Below, piece after piece: positions 51,211 to 59,330 of a stretch of 64,000 bases of DNA. The DNA lies in contig CAYFXE010000009.1 in NCBI GenBank assembly GCA_964347035.1, positions 13,173 through 77,172 on the forward strand. The letters are read 5' to 3'. Numbering within the stretch: position 1 is the first letter of the stretch; each line of letters begins with the position of its first letter. Made by a program: the position numbers and the translations under genes. The notes beneath the pieces were generated by a model, which saw only the letters and a list, made by a program, of their open reading frames with translations, did no database searches and was not told where the DNA came from. The DNA comes from CAYFXE01 sp964347035 (GTDB lineage: Bacteria > Acidobacteriota > Aminicenantia > Aminicenantales > Aminicenantaceae).

Positions 51211-52780
51211 GAAATACCGCATTATCCAAATTCTCCGGATCTTGATGCAGGCAGCCTTCTTTTTCCTTTTCTTCTATCTCCTGCTGGTGACTCGATTCCC
51301 AGGGGAAGATTACATCGGGCGGGTCGAAATCTTTTTTCATTTTGATCCCTTGATCGCGCTGGCCACTCTCATTGCTTCTCGCGAAGTCTTCTTCTCATTC
51401 CTGTTTGCTGTGATTACCATCGTCCTGACCGTTATCCTGGGACGTATGATCTGTGGCTGGGTTTGTCCTTTGGGAGCATTCCATCAATTTTTCTCTTTTA
51501 TCTTCAAGAAATCCAAACTGCTTCTGCCGAAAAAAAAGCCACCAGGCCCATTGGCCTGGAAATACTATCTATTGATCTTCATTCTCGTCAGCAGCCTGTT
51601 CACCCTGGATCTCGTCGGAATACTAGACCCGCTCTCGCTTCTCTACCGCTCCTTCGCAGTCAGTGTTCTCCCTGTTCTCAGTCATATCTCGACATCCTTC
51701 TTCGCCCTCCTCTACCAGGTCAAACTTTCTGCTCTGGGGGATATCCTAGTCCAGTTTTTCGAAAGCCTGACGATCAACACCACCTTTATCCAGGGATTCT
51801 TCATCGGTATCCTGTTCATCGGTCTTGTTCTTCTCAACATCAAAAAAGAACGATACTGGTGCCGTTATCTCTGTCCCTTAGGAGCGTTCTTGGGCCTCAT
51901 CTCCAGGTGGAATGTGCTCAAATTAAAGATCGATCCCCAAAAATGCATTGAATGCAATTTGTGTACCATCCACTGTCAGACAGAAGCCAACCCTTTTCCC
52001 GAGGAGGAATGGAAAAGCTCAGAATGCGATTACTGCTTCACCTGCAGCGCGATCTGCCCCACGAGTGCCATCCAATTCCCGTTGAAATCCAGCCCTGAGG
52101 GAATCCCTCAAGTCAACCTCTCCCGCAGACGGCTCATCTTTACTTCCCTTTTCGCTGTTACCGCTGTGCCTTTCTTCCGCTTCTCTCCAGCATCGAGACG
52201 TACTTCGCCCAAACTCATCCGTCCACCTGGCTCTCTCCCCGAAGAGAAATTCCTGCAGAAATGTGTCCGATGCGGAGAATGTATGAAGGCCTGTCCGACC
52301 AATGCCCTTCAACCAGCACTCTCCGAAGCCGGACCAGAAGGGATCTGGACACCCGTCCTCGTCCCGACCATCGGTTACTGCGAGTATTACTGCTCTCTCT
52401 GTTCTCAAGTTTGTCCTACAGGAGCCATCAAGGAACTCACCGTGGAGGAGAAATTACAGGTGACGATCGGCACAGCCTGGGTGGACAAGAACCGCTGCAT
52501 TCCCTACTTCCTGGGAACGCCCTGTATCGTCTGCGAAGAACACTGCCCCACATCTCCCAAGGCCATAAAATTAGTCAAGACAGAAGTAAAGCAGCCTGAT
52601 GGAACCATAAAGACTCCCGCTGGACCGGTCATCGACCTTGACCTCTGCATCGGGTGTGGGATATGTGAGACCAAATGCCCGGTGGTGGATCAGCCCGCCA
52701 TCTATGTGACGAGTGTGGGTGAGGACCGGTCTGAGAAAAACCAAGTTCTTCTGGACCTTCTCAAGCAAGAAGAATTCTAA
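51191..52780 (+). CDS. Membrane polyferredoxin, NapH/NosR/CcoG-like
   Basis: 529 residues from TTG 51191, overlapping the DUF362 gene by 20 bases. Four or five membrane helices carry the paired CGWVCPLGA (near 93) and CRYLCPLGA (near 227) motifs, followed by several ferredoxin-type clusters: CIECNLCTIHC, CDYCFTCSAICP, CVRCGECMKACP, CSLCSQVCP, CIVCEEHCP and CIGCGICETKCP. It probably passes electrons from the quinone pool or cytoplasm to the periplasmic DUF362 partner. No denitrification genes are nearby, so NapH or NosR names would be wrong. Confidence 0.88.
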   Translation: MKKERSKKYRIIQILRILMQAAFFFLFFYLLLVTRFPGEDYIGRVEIFFHFDPLIALATLIASREVFFSFLFAVITIVLTVILGRMICGWVCPLGAFHQFFSFIFKKSKLLLPKKKPPGPLAWKYYLLIFILVSSLFTLDLVGILDPLSLLYRSFAVSVLPVLSHISTSFFALLYQVKLSALGDILVQFFESLTINTTFIQGFFIGILFIGLVLLNIKKERYWCRYLCPLGAFLGLISRWNVLKLKIDPQKCIECNLCTIHCQTEANPFPEEEWKSSECDYCFTCSAICPTSAIQFPLKSSPEGIPQVNLSRRRLIFTSLFAVTAVPFFRFSPASRRTSPKLIRPPGSLPEEKFLQKCVRCGECMKACPTNALQPALSEAGPEGIWTPVLVPTIGYCEYYCSLCSQVCPTGAIKELTVEEKLQVTIGTAWVDKNRCIPYFLGTPCIVCEEHCPTSPKAIKLVKTEVKQPDGTIKTPAGPVIDLDLCIGCGICETKCPVVDQPAIYVTSVGEDRSEKNQVLLDLLKQEEF

Positions 52781-52865
52781 TCCTGCCGTTATTCAGGGGA
52801 AGCATCTCAGAAACAGTGATAGCACTAGAATTGGATATGGAAGAAAAGAGAGGCCCATCAGGGGC

Positions 52866-53843
52866 TTATTCCTCCCTCAATTTTTTGATCTCTTCCTTTA
52901 GGTGGGGAATAATCTGGAACAGGTCCCCGACGATACCAAAATCTGCCACTTTAAAAATGGGGGCCTCTGCGTCCTTGTTTACGGCGATGATGTATTTCGA
53001 GGAAGACATCCCGGCCAGATGCTGGATCGCCCCGGAGATGCCGAAAGCCATGTAGAGATTCGGTGAGACGGTTTTTCCAGTTTGGCCAACCTGATGTTGA
53101 TGATCTATCCATCCTGCATCGACCGCAGACCGGGAGGCCCCGACGGAGGAATGGGGAAGAAGAGAGGCAATCTCGCGCAGGAGATCAAAATTTTCAGGCC
53201 CCTTTAAACCCCGGCCCCCTGAAACCACGATCTCCGCCTCGGTGACATCCAGTTCCGCGCCCTCTTCTCTGACAATGTCTGTCACCCGGGCCTTGATCTC
53301 GTCTTCGGCTATAATGATATCCTTGCGGACAACTTCCCCCTTGTTTTCTGACTGTTCCAGGAGAGGAAAGACATTCGGCCGGAGAGAGGCAATCTGGGGA
53401 GACGATTTAAAACGGAGGGCCAGGAAGGCTTTCCCGGCGTAGATCGGACGGACCACTTCGAGCTTACCCTCTCTGACTGCTGTTTGAGTGCAATCCGAGG
53501 CTAAGCCCACCCCGAGTTTAGCCGCCAACCTGGGTGCCAAGTCCTTACCCAAGGCCGTCGCCGTGAAGAATATAATCTCAGGCTGAATCTCTTCAACCAG
53601 AGAGAAGAGCGCCTGCGCGAAGGCTTGAGAAGAGTAATGAGAAAACAGGGAGTTCTCTAAAAGATAGACCTTCGAGGCTCCGTAGGGGAAGACTTTTTCA
53701 GCCAGGGCCTCTAGATTATGCCCGACCATCACCGCCGCCACCTCTGTATTCAACTCATCAGACCTTCTCTTCCCCTCGCATCGAGCCCCCAGTAAGGATT
53801 TCTTTATCTCATTATCTCTAATTTCAATGTATACAAGTATCAT
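52866..53843 (-). CDS. etfA: Electron transfer flavoprotein alpha subunit
   Basis: 325 residues. N-terminal domain, then the C-terminal FAD domain with VVSGGRGLKGPENFDLL near 207, GASRSAVDAGWIDHQHQVGQTGKTVSPNLYMAFGISGAIQH near 236-280 and NKDAEAPIFKVADFGIVGD. It pairs with EtfB to carry electrons from acyl-CoA dehydrogenases to the quinone pool. AAGGAGG lies before ATG; 11 bases separate it from etfB. Confidence 0.95.
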   Translation of the reverse strand: MILVYIEIRDNEIKKSLLGARCEGKRRSDELNTEVAAVMVGHNLEALAEKVFPYGASKVYLLENSLFSHYSSQAFAQALFSLVEEIQPEIIFFTATALGKDLAPRLAAKLGVGLASDCTQTAVREGKLEVVRPIYAGKAFLALRFKSSPQIASLRPNVFPLLEQSENKGEVVRKDIIIAEDEIKARVTDIVREEGAELDVTEAEIVVSGGRGLKGPENFDLLREIASLLPHSSVGASRSAVDAGWIDHQHQVGQTGKTVSPNLYMAFGISGAIQHLAGMSSSKYIIAVNKDAEAPIFKVADFGIVGDLFQIIPHLKEEIKKLREE

Positions 53844-53854
53844 TTCGTCCTCCT

Positions 53855-54637
53855 TTAGATCAGTTTGGCCTCTTGATGTAAGAATTCGACTAGCTTCTTG
53901 GCAGCTTCTGCAGGCTCGTCTTCAATGACTTTCCCTGCCTCGCGTTCTGGAGGACTCTCAATCCTGACGATTTCCAGTTGAGCGGCCAGTTCTTCCTCAT
54001 TAAGCTCTAATTTTTGGATGGTGATCACCGGGATTTCCTTCTTCTTGGCCATCATGATGCCCTTCAGGGTTTCATACCGGGGTTCGTTTAATCCCTTCTG
54101 GGCACTGATGATGACCGGTAAAGAAAACGAAACCTTCTCCAGCGCTCCTTCGATCTCCCGATGGGCCACCCCCTCGTTGCTTTCGATCTCCAGCTTGGTG
54201 ACGACATTCACCTGGGGCACGCCTAATAATTCCCCGACCATGGCCGGAATCTGGGCATTGTCTGCGCCGACAGACTGCTTTCCAAAAAGAAGCAAGGCAT
54301 AATCAGCAAACTTTTTCTTCAGAACTTGGGCAATGATTTTGGCTGTCCTCAGCCCATCATAGGTTTCCCCGGCTTCGTCCTTGATGAGCACAGCCTCATC
54401 AGCTCCCATGGCTAAGCATTTTTTCAAAACGACCGTATTCTCTTCGGTCCCGACAGAAAACACAGTCACCTGTCCGCCTTTGGCCTCCCGGAGACGCAGA
54501 GCTTCCTCGACAGCGTACTCGTCATAAGGATTCAAAACAAAGCTTAATCCTTCCTCGACGATGGTATTCGTCTCATGATTTATCCTGATCTTGGATTCTG
54601 TGTCAGGAACCCTTTTAACAAAAACGCAGATATTCAA
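53855..54637 (-). CDS. etfB: Electron transfer flavoprotein beta subunit
   Basis: 260 residues beginning at TTG 54637 behind AGGAGG at 5-base spacing (MNICVFVKRVPDTESKIRI). The family patterns FVLNPYDEYAVEEALRLREA, GADEAVLIKD and LLFGKQSVGADNAQIPAMVGELL are present. It binds AMP and forms the base for the alpha subunit's FAD domain. It lies 132 bases after fabF on the same strand, so fatty-acid synthesis and ETF genes may share a transcript. The spacer holds two short GC hairpins but no T-run. Confidence 0.94.
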   Translation of the reverse strand: MNICVFVKRVPDTESKIRINHETNTIVEEGLSFVLNPYDEYAVEEALRLREAKGGQVTVFSVGTEENTVVLKKCLAMGADEAVLIKDEAGETYDGLRTAKIIAQVLKKKFADYALLLFGKQSVGADNAQIPAMVGELLGVPQVNVVTKLEIESNEGVAHREIEGALEKVSFSLPVIISAQKGLNEPRYETLKGIMMAKKKEIPVITIQKLELNEEELAAQLEIVRIESPPEREAGKVIEDEPAEAAKKLVEFLHQEAKLI

Positions 54638-54769
54638 TTGAACCTCCTGTTTAGTCTTGCCTCCAAATATTCACGATGAGGAGACAATGCCCTCTGGCTG
54701 TCTTCTGCGGAGGGGCTATCCTCCTGTGAATGCGGGCCACCCGAAGGGCAGGCGAGAGTAAAACCTATT

Positions 54770-56044
54770 CTATTTCTCGAATCTTTTGAAAAGAAGGGTA
54801 CCGTTTGTTCCTCCGAACCCAAAAGAATTGCTTAGGCCATAACGGATCTTTGCCTGACGGGACTTGTTCGGCACATAATCCAGGTCGCATTCTGGATCAG
54901 GGAATTCATAGTTTATCGTCGGTGTCATGACCTGGTCTTTAAGGCACAAGGCCGTAATCCCAGTCTCGACTCCGCCTGCAGCTCCGAGAAGATGTCCCAT
55001 CATGGACTTTGTCGAGCTAATCCCGATTTTAGAAGCATGCTCGCCGAACAATCTTTTTATGGCCAAGGTCTCAATCTTGTCGTTGAACGGAGTCGAGGTT
55101 CCATGGGCGTTGATGTAATCCACCTCATCTGGAGGAACGCCCCCATCTTCCAAAGCTCTCTTCATCGCCTGATAAGCGCCCTCCCCGTCCAGGCTGGGTG
55201 CGGTCACATGATAGGCATCTCCGCTCATCCCGTAGCCTCGAACCTCGGCATAAATCCCGGCTCCACGCTCCAAGGCCGATCCCATTTCTTCCAAGACAAC
55301 AACCCCGGCTCCTTCTCCCATGACAAACCCGTCGCGTTGGGCATCGAAGGGACGAGAGGCTTTCTCGGGCTCATCATTCCTCTGAGAAAGAGCACGCATG
55401 GCACAAAAACCCGCAAGCCCCAGGGGAGTGATAGGAGCCTCTGCTCCTCCAGCGATCATGACATCGGCTTCTCCCCGGGCGATGATACGGAAAGAATCTC
55501 CCACGGCATGGGTTCCCGTGGTGCAAGCAGTCGCTGTAGCAGAGTTTGGTCCCCTTGCCTTGTATTTTATGGATATCTGACCTGAAGCTTCGTTGATGAT
55601 GGTCGAAACCAAAAAGAAGGGAGAGACCCTGCCCGGCCCTTTCTCCATTAATGTCCTAACCGTGTCTTCGATGGATCCGATACCTCCGATCCCAGAACCG
55701 ATGTACACTCCACACCGGTCCCCTTCCAACGCAGAGAGGGAGATTCCTGAGCCATCCACCGCCAGTTGAGCGGCGACCATCGCATACTGGATGAAGGGAT
55801 CCATCTTCCGGGCTTCTTTCTTATCGATGAATTGGAGAGGGTCAAAGTCCTTGATTTCTCCAGCGATTCGAGTGGTGTATTCAGAGACATCGAACCTATC
55901 GATTAAACTGATACCGCTCTTTCCGTTTAAGAGCTCCTCCCAGTTCGTTTTTGTCCCTATGCCCAGAGGGGTAACCAGACCTATGCCCGTGATCACCACT
56001 CGTCTCGGAGAGGAAGTTTTCGGCTGAGGGAGAATATCGTTCAT
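54770..56044 (-). CDS. fabF: 3-oxoacyl-ACP synthase II
   Basis: 424 residues. Active-site C174 in TATACTTGTH, histidines in NAHGTSTPFND (near 315) and MGHLLGAAGG (near 350), and the C-terminal NSFGFGGTNGTLLF. It elongates acyl-ACP by decarboxylative condensation with malonyl-ACP. It follows acpP in the plsX-fabG-acpP-fabF order common to many bacteria. Confidence 0.96.
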   Translation of the reverse strand: MNDILPQPKTSSPRRVVITGIGLVTPLGIGTKTNWEELLNGKSGISLIDRFDVSEYTTRIAGEIKDFDPLQFIDKKEARKMDPFIQYAMVAAQLAVDGSGISLSALEGDRCGVYIGSGIGGIGSIEDTVRTLMEKGPGRVSPFFLVSTIINEASGQISIKYKARGPNSATATACTTGTHAVGDSFRIIARGEADVMIAGGAEAPITPLGLAGFCAMRALSQRNDEPEKASRPFDAQRDGFVMGEGAGVVVLEEMGSALERGAGIYAEVRGYGMSGDAYHVTAPSLDGEGAYQAMKRALEDGGVPPDEVDYINAHGTSTPFNDKIETLAIKRLFGEHASKIGISSTKSMMGHLLGAAGGVETGITALCLKDQVMTPTINYEFPDPECDLDYVPNKSRQAKIRYGLSNSFGFGGTNGTLLFKRFEK

Positions 56045-56073
56045 GAGGGTCTTAGGAAGTTCTAACTTTATGG

Positions 56074-56319
56074 TTACTTAGAAATCCGAGACAAAACATA
56101 ATCCATGGCTTTCCCGACAGTAGACATTTTTTCGGCTTCCTCATCCGGAATGTCCAGATCAAACTCATCTTCCAGGGCCATCACCAATTCAACTGTATCC
56201 AGGGAATCTGCTCCGAGATCATCGATGAACGAGGCTTCTTCGGTCACTTGGTCTTCGCTTATGCTCAATTTATCAGCGACGATGGCTTTGACTTTCTTTA
56301 GAAGTTCTTCTCTTTCCAT
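56074..56319 (-). CDS. acpP: Acyl carrier protein
   Basis: 81 acidic residues, four helices. S39 in GADSLDTVEL is the phosphopantetheine site. AGAGGAGG precedes ATG. It sits between fabG and fabF, as is usual. Confidence 0.97.
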   Translation of the reverse strand: MEREELLKKVKAIVADKLSISEDQVTEEASFIDDLGADSLDTVELVMALEDEFDLDIPDEEAEKMSTVGKAMDYVLSRISK

Positions 56320-56353
56320 GTTTTTCCTCCTCTTTGATTTATCTTTTTTGTAC

Positions 56354-57094
56354 CTACATAAACAATCCGCCGTTTATGTTTATGACTTGTCCGGTGATAT
56401 AGGCGGCCTCATCGGAAAGAAGGTATCGGACAACATGGGCCACTTCCTCGGGAGTGCAGAATCTTTTCATCGGAATCATGTCGAGAAAAGATTTTTGCAC
56501 AGACTCAGGAAGGTTTTCTGTCATCGGTGTCGCCACATAACCAGGTGCCACAGCGTTAACGGTAATTCCCCGGGAGGCAACTTCCCGGGCCAATGATTTC
56601 GTCAACCCGATGACCCCCGCCTTCGAGGCCGAATAATTGGTCTGGCCGACGTTTCCCATCAACCCGACGACCGAGGAGAGATTAACGATTCGTCCATATC
56701 GGTTGGAAACCATGTTCCTGATCACAGCCTGAGAAAAATTGAAGACACCCTTCAAGTTAACCGCTATAACCTCATCCCAATCTTCTTCTTTCATCCTCAT
56801 CATGAGATTATCCCGGGTTATCCCGGCATTGTTGATGAGGTGGTCAATCTTTTGATGATCCTCGAGGACAGACTGAACGACTTTCTGGCAGTCTTCCCTA
56901 CGGGAGACATCAGAGCAAAAAACGGCTGCCCTCCCGTTTTGAGCCCGGATCTGCTCAGCCAAATCATGCAATTTTTCCTCTTGGATATCCACAAGGATGA
57001 GTTCAGCCCCTTCTTTGGCTAAGGTCAAGGCAATCGCCTCCCCTATACCTTGGGAAGCGCCAGTGACAATGGACGTTCTGTCTGAGAATATCAT
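56354..57094 (-). CDS. fabG: 3-oxoacyl-ACP reductase
   Basis: 246 residues of SDR fold: TGASQGIG (11-18), NNAG (88-91), S140/S141, Y154 and K158 in YSASK. NADPH-dependent reduction of 3-oxoacyl-ACP in fatty-acid elongation. It starts one base after the plsX stop. Confidence 0.95.
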   Translation of the reverse strand: MIFSDRTSIVTGASQGIGEAIALTLAKEGAELILVDIQEEKLHDLAEQIRAQNGRAAVFCSDVSRREDCQKVVQSVLEDHQKIDHLINNAGITRDNLMMRMKEEDWDEVIAVNLKGVFNFSQAVIRNMVSNRYGRIVNLSSVVGLMGNVGQTNYSASKAGVIGLTKSLAREVASRGITVNAVAPGYVATPMTENLPESVQKSFLDMIPMKRFCTPEEVAHVVRYLLSDEAAYITGQVININGGLFM

Positions 57095-57095
57095 C

Positions 57096-58109
57096 TCAAG
57101 CCTTTGCTCGTTTAAGGTATTGGGAAAATTTGATTATCTCGCTTTGTATTTTTTCCTGGACCTTGTTGATCACGAACTCCTTAGCTAAACCAACGGCATT
57201 CTTTACAGCTTTGGCGTTAGAACGGCCGTGTCCGATCACACAAGCTCCTCTTAATCCAAGGAGATGAGCTCCTCCGTATTCAGAGTAATCCACTTTTTTA
57301 TACAATCTTTTAACGTTTCTTTTCATCAAAAAAAAGCCTATTTTGGAGATGATGTTTTTCATGACTTCGTTGCGGGCCATGTTAAAAAAAGTTTCGATCA
57401 CTCCTTCACTGACTTTCAGAGCCACATTTCCTGTGAAGCCATCACAGACGATGACATCCGCTCTTCCTGAATAGATATCTTTGCCCTCTACGTTCCCGAT
57501 GAAATTCAGGGGCGCGGCTCTAAGCCTCTCGAACACCTCCTTGGTGAGGTCATTTCCCTTTATCCTTTCCTCCCCGATGCTCATCAAGCCGATACGGGGA
57601 TTGCTCAGTCCTATGATATTTTCCATGAAGATCTGTCCCATAATCGCAAACTGCTCGAGATGATGGGGTTCGCAATCGACGTTGGCCCCCACATCGATAA
57701 GTAGGGTCATCCCTGTCATCGTGGGCACAAGGAGGGCTAGGGCAGGCCTGTCTACCCCTTTCAAGGCTCCCAATATTTTTCTCGAGATATAGACGATGGC
57801 TGCCGTATTTCCCGTGCTGACAAAAGCCTCGGCCTCGCCATCTTTCACCAATTGGGTCCCGACGCGAATCGAGGACATCCTTTTCCTTCTGGCCGCGAAC
57901 AATCCTTCACCCATACCGATGGCCTCTGAGGCATTCACGATGGTGACTCTTGATGAGGAAGATGTCGTTCTTCCGATCTCCCTCTTGATGATGTCCTCCA
58001 CACCGACGAGTAGGACATCGATCTGAAAATCACGGCAGGCTTGGACAGCCCCTTCGACGATAACTTTGGGGCCGTAATCTCCCCCCATAGCATCAACAGC
58101 GACCCTCAT
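57096..58109 (-). CDS. plsX: Phosphate acyltransferase PlsX
   Basis: 337 residues beginning MRVAVDAMGGDYGPKVIVEGA, with VSTGNTAAIV near 94, LIDVGANVDCEPHHLEQFA near 141 and VCDGFTGNVALKVSEG near 225. It makes acyl-phosphate from acyl-ACP for phospholipid synthesis. GAAAGAGG precedes ATG. It is preceded by rpmF, the classical order. Confidence 0.96.
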   Translation of the reverse strand: MRVAVDAMGGDYGPKVIVEGAVQACRDFQIDVLLVGVEDIIKREIGRTTSSSSRVTIVNASEAIGMGEGLFAARRKRMSSIRVGTQLVKDGEAEAFVSTGNTAAIVYISRKILGALKGVDRPALALLVPTMTGMTLLIDVGANVDCEPHHLEQFAIMGQIFMENIIGLSNPRIGLMSIGEERIKGNDLTKEVFERLRAAPLNFIGNVEGKDIYSGRADVIVCDGFTGNVALKVSEGVIETFFNMARNEVMKNIISKIGFFLMKRNVKRLYKKVDYSEYGGAHLLGLRGACVIGHGRSNAKAVKNAVGLAKEFVINKVQEKIQSEIIKFSQYLKRAKA

Positions 58110-58126
58110 TCAGGCCTCTTTCGCTT

Positions 58127-58309
58127 TTATTCTTCGGATCCCTCAATAACGGGTCTCCCCTTGTAATAGCCACACTCAGGACAGGCCCGGTGGGGAAGCT
58201 TTGGATTGCCACAGTTGGAACAGATGGATAGGGGGGGAACAGATAGGGCATCATGCGCCCTTTTTTTCATCTTTCTCGCATGAGAATGTTTTCTCTTTGG
58301 GTTCGCCAT
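58127..58309 (-). CDS. rpmF: 50S ribosomal protein L32
   Basis: 60 residues. MANPKRKHSHARKMKKRAHDAL at the N-terminus and a zinc ribbon with two CxxC pairs (CSNCGNPKLPHRACPEC). It has the zinc-binding (C+) form. It starts immediately after the yceD stop. Confidence 0.97.
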   Translation of the reverse strand: MANPKRKHSHARKMKKRAHDALSVPPLSICSNCGNPKLPHRACPECGYYKGRPVIEGSEE

Positions 58310-58828
58310 TTATCTCTTATCTCTAATAAATATTTTCAATTTGTCCAGCCGTGGATCCGATTTATTGCTCACACAGGAACATTCCCCTCCTTTTATGATT
58401 TTTCCACACACAGGACAGATCCCCTGACAATTCTCAGAGCATAATGGCTTTACCGGAAAAGTCAGATTCAGCTGTTCCAGGATGATTTCTCTCAGGTCGA
58501 TCTTCCGGTTGTAATAGAATAATCGACTCATGTCTTCCCTGTCCAGCTCCTCCTTGATCTCCTCTAGCTCTTCGGGCAGATAGACCAGATCAAACCGGGA
58601 ATCAATCGGAAACTCAAACGGAACAAGACAGCGGCAACAGTTGAAGCTGAGGCGTGTTGTAATCCTTCCTTTGATCGCAATTTCCTCGCCGATCTTTTTA
58701 ACTGTCGCCTCCACATGAACGGGTTCGAAGAATACCGCGTTCTCCTCGACCAGATCAACACTCAGGAACTCAAAGTCTCGGCTAATCTCCAGCCCTTTTC
58801 TGGGCAATCGTTCGATATCAATAATCAT
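58310..58828 (-). CDS. yceD: YceD/DUF177-family protein
   Basis: 172 residues from ATG 58828, chosen because GGGAGAAG lies at the right distance; a longer TTG frame starts further upstream. Pattern ITTRLSFNCCRCLVPFEFPIDSRFDLVYLP and the C-terminal CSENCQGICPVCGKIIKGGECSC (zinc-like). YceD-family proteins are linked to 23S rRNA accumulation and are nearly always upstream of rpmF, as here. Confidence 0.9.
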   Translation of the reverse strand: MIIDIERLPRKGLEISRDFEFLSVDLVEENAVFFEPVHVEATVKKIGEEIAIKGRITTRLSFNCCRCLVPFEFPIDSRFDLVYLPEELEEIKEELDREDMSRLFYYNRKIDLREIILEQLNLTFPVKPLCSENCQGICPVCGKIIKGGECSCVSNKSDPRLDKLKIFIRDKR

Positions 58829-58852
58829 CGCTTCTCCCTGATAAGTCAACCT

Positions 58853-58880
58853 ATTATACCAACTTTGCTTACTTTGTCAA
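58853..58880 (-). promoter_or_regulatory. Promoter of yceD-rpmF-plsX-fabG-acpP-fabF
   Basis: Minus strand TTGACA (58880-58875), 16-base spacer, TATAAT (58858-58853). Both hexamers are perfect; the yceD ATG is 24 bases downstream with its own Shine-Dalgarno. Confidence 0.85.
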
Positions 58881-58925
58881 TCGGACTAACCGGGGATGTG
58901 AGCATTTCCGATCCGAATGATACTC

Positions 58926-58953
58926 TTGATATCTCCCAGGTCAAGAGTATAAT
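58926..58953 (+). promoter_or_regulatory. Promoter of the small unknown gene and polA
   Basis: TTGATA (58926-58931), 16-base spacer, TATAAT (58948-58953), 21 bases before ATG 58975. It is back to back with the yceD promoter (45 bases apart). Confidence 0.75.
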
Positions 58954-58974
58954 GGAAGACGTCCAGGCATTTCG

Positions 58975-59277
58975 ATGAGAGGATTGCAGACTGAAATCAC
59001 ATACAAGGGCAACACAGTATACATCCAAACCCAGGATAAAGGCTCGAAGGCCCAATACGTCGAGTCCCTCGTCTATGTCTCGGGTAAAGTTCTTGTCTCG
59101 CGGAAAACATCCTATACCACCTTCATCAACACCTCCAATCTTAGGGCAAAAATTAAAGACATCATAAGTTCACAACACAAAAAAATTCTGGAAGAATTGT
59201 CCAATGGTCAACTCGATCACTTGTTAATATATGAAGAAAAATCCGACGCCCCTCAAAAAAAGGATAAAGCCAAATAG
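58975..59277 (+). CDS. Small protein of unknown function
   Basis: 100 residues. The sequence MRGLQTEITYKGNTVYIQTQDKGSKAQYVESLVYVSGKVLVSRKTSYTTFIN suggests a beta-rich fold followed by helices (LRAKIKDIISSQHKKILEELSNGQLDHL) and a lysine-rich tail. The pattern VQTQDxG...VESLVY...GxVLxSRKTxY recurs, in my memory, in uncharacterised acidobacterial and deltaproteobacterial proteins; I cannot name a function. It is 53 bases upstream of polA, probably in one transcript. Confidence 0.75.
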   Translation: MRGLQTEITYKGNTVYIQTQDKGSKAQYVESLVYVSGKVLVSRKTSYTTFINTSNLRAKIKDIISSQHKKILEELSNGQLDHLLIYEEKSDAPQKKDKAK

Positions 59278-59330
59278 GAGGAATTCAGTCAGCTGCTGCC
59301 GCAAAAGTGAATCTTCTGATATGATAGATC

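Noticed and set aside
58715..58978. Frame antisense to yceD that ends in ATGA with the next gene
   Set aside because: Most of it is the complement of yceD, and both divergent promoters fall within it; the overlap looks accidental.
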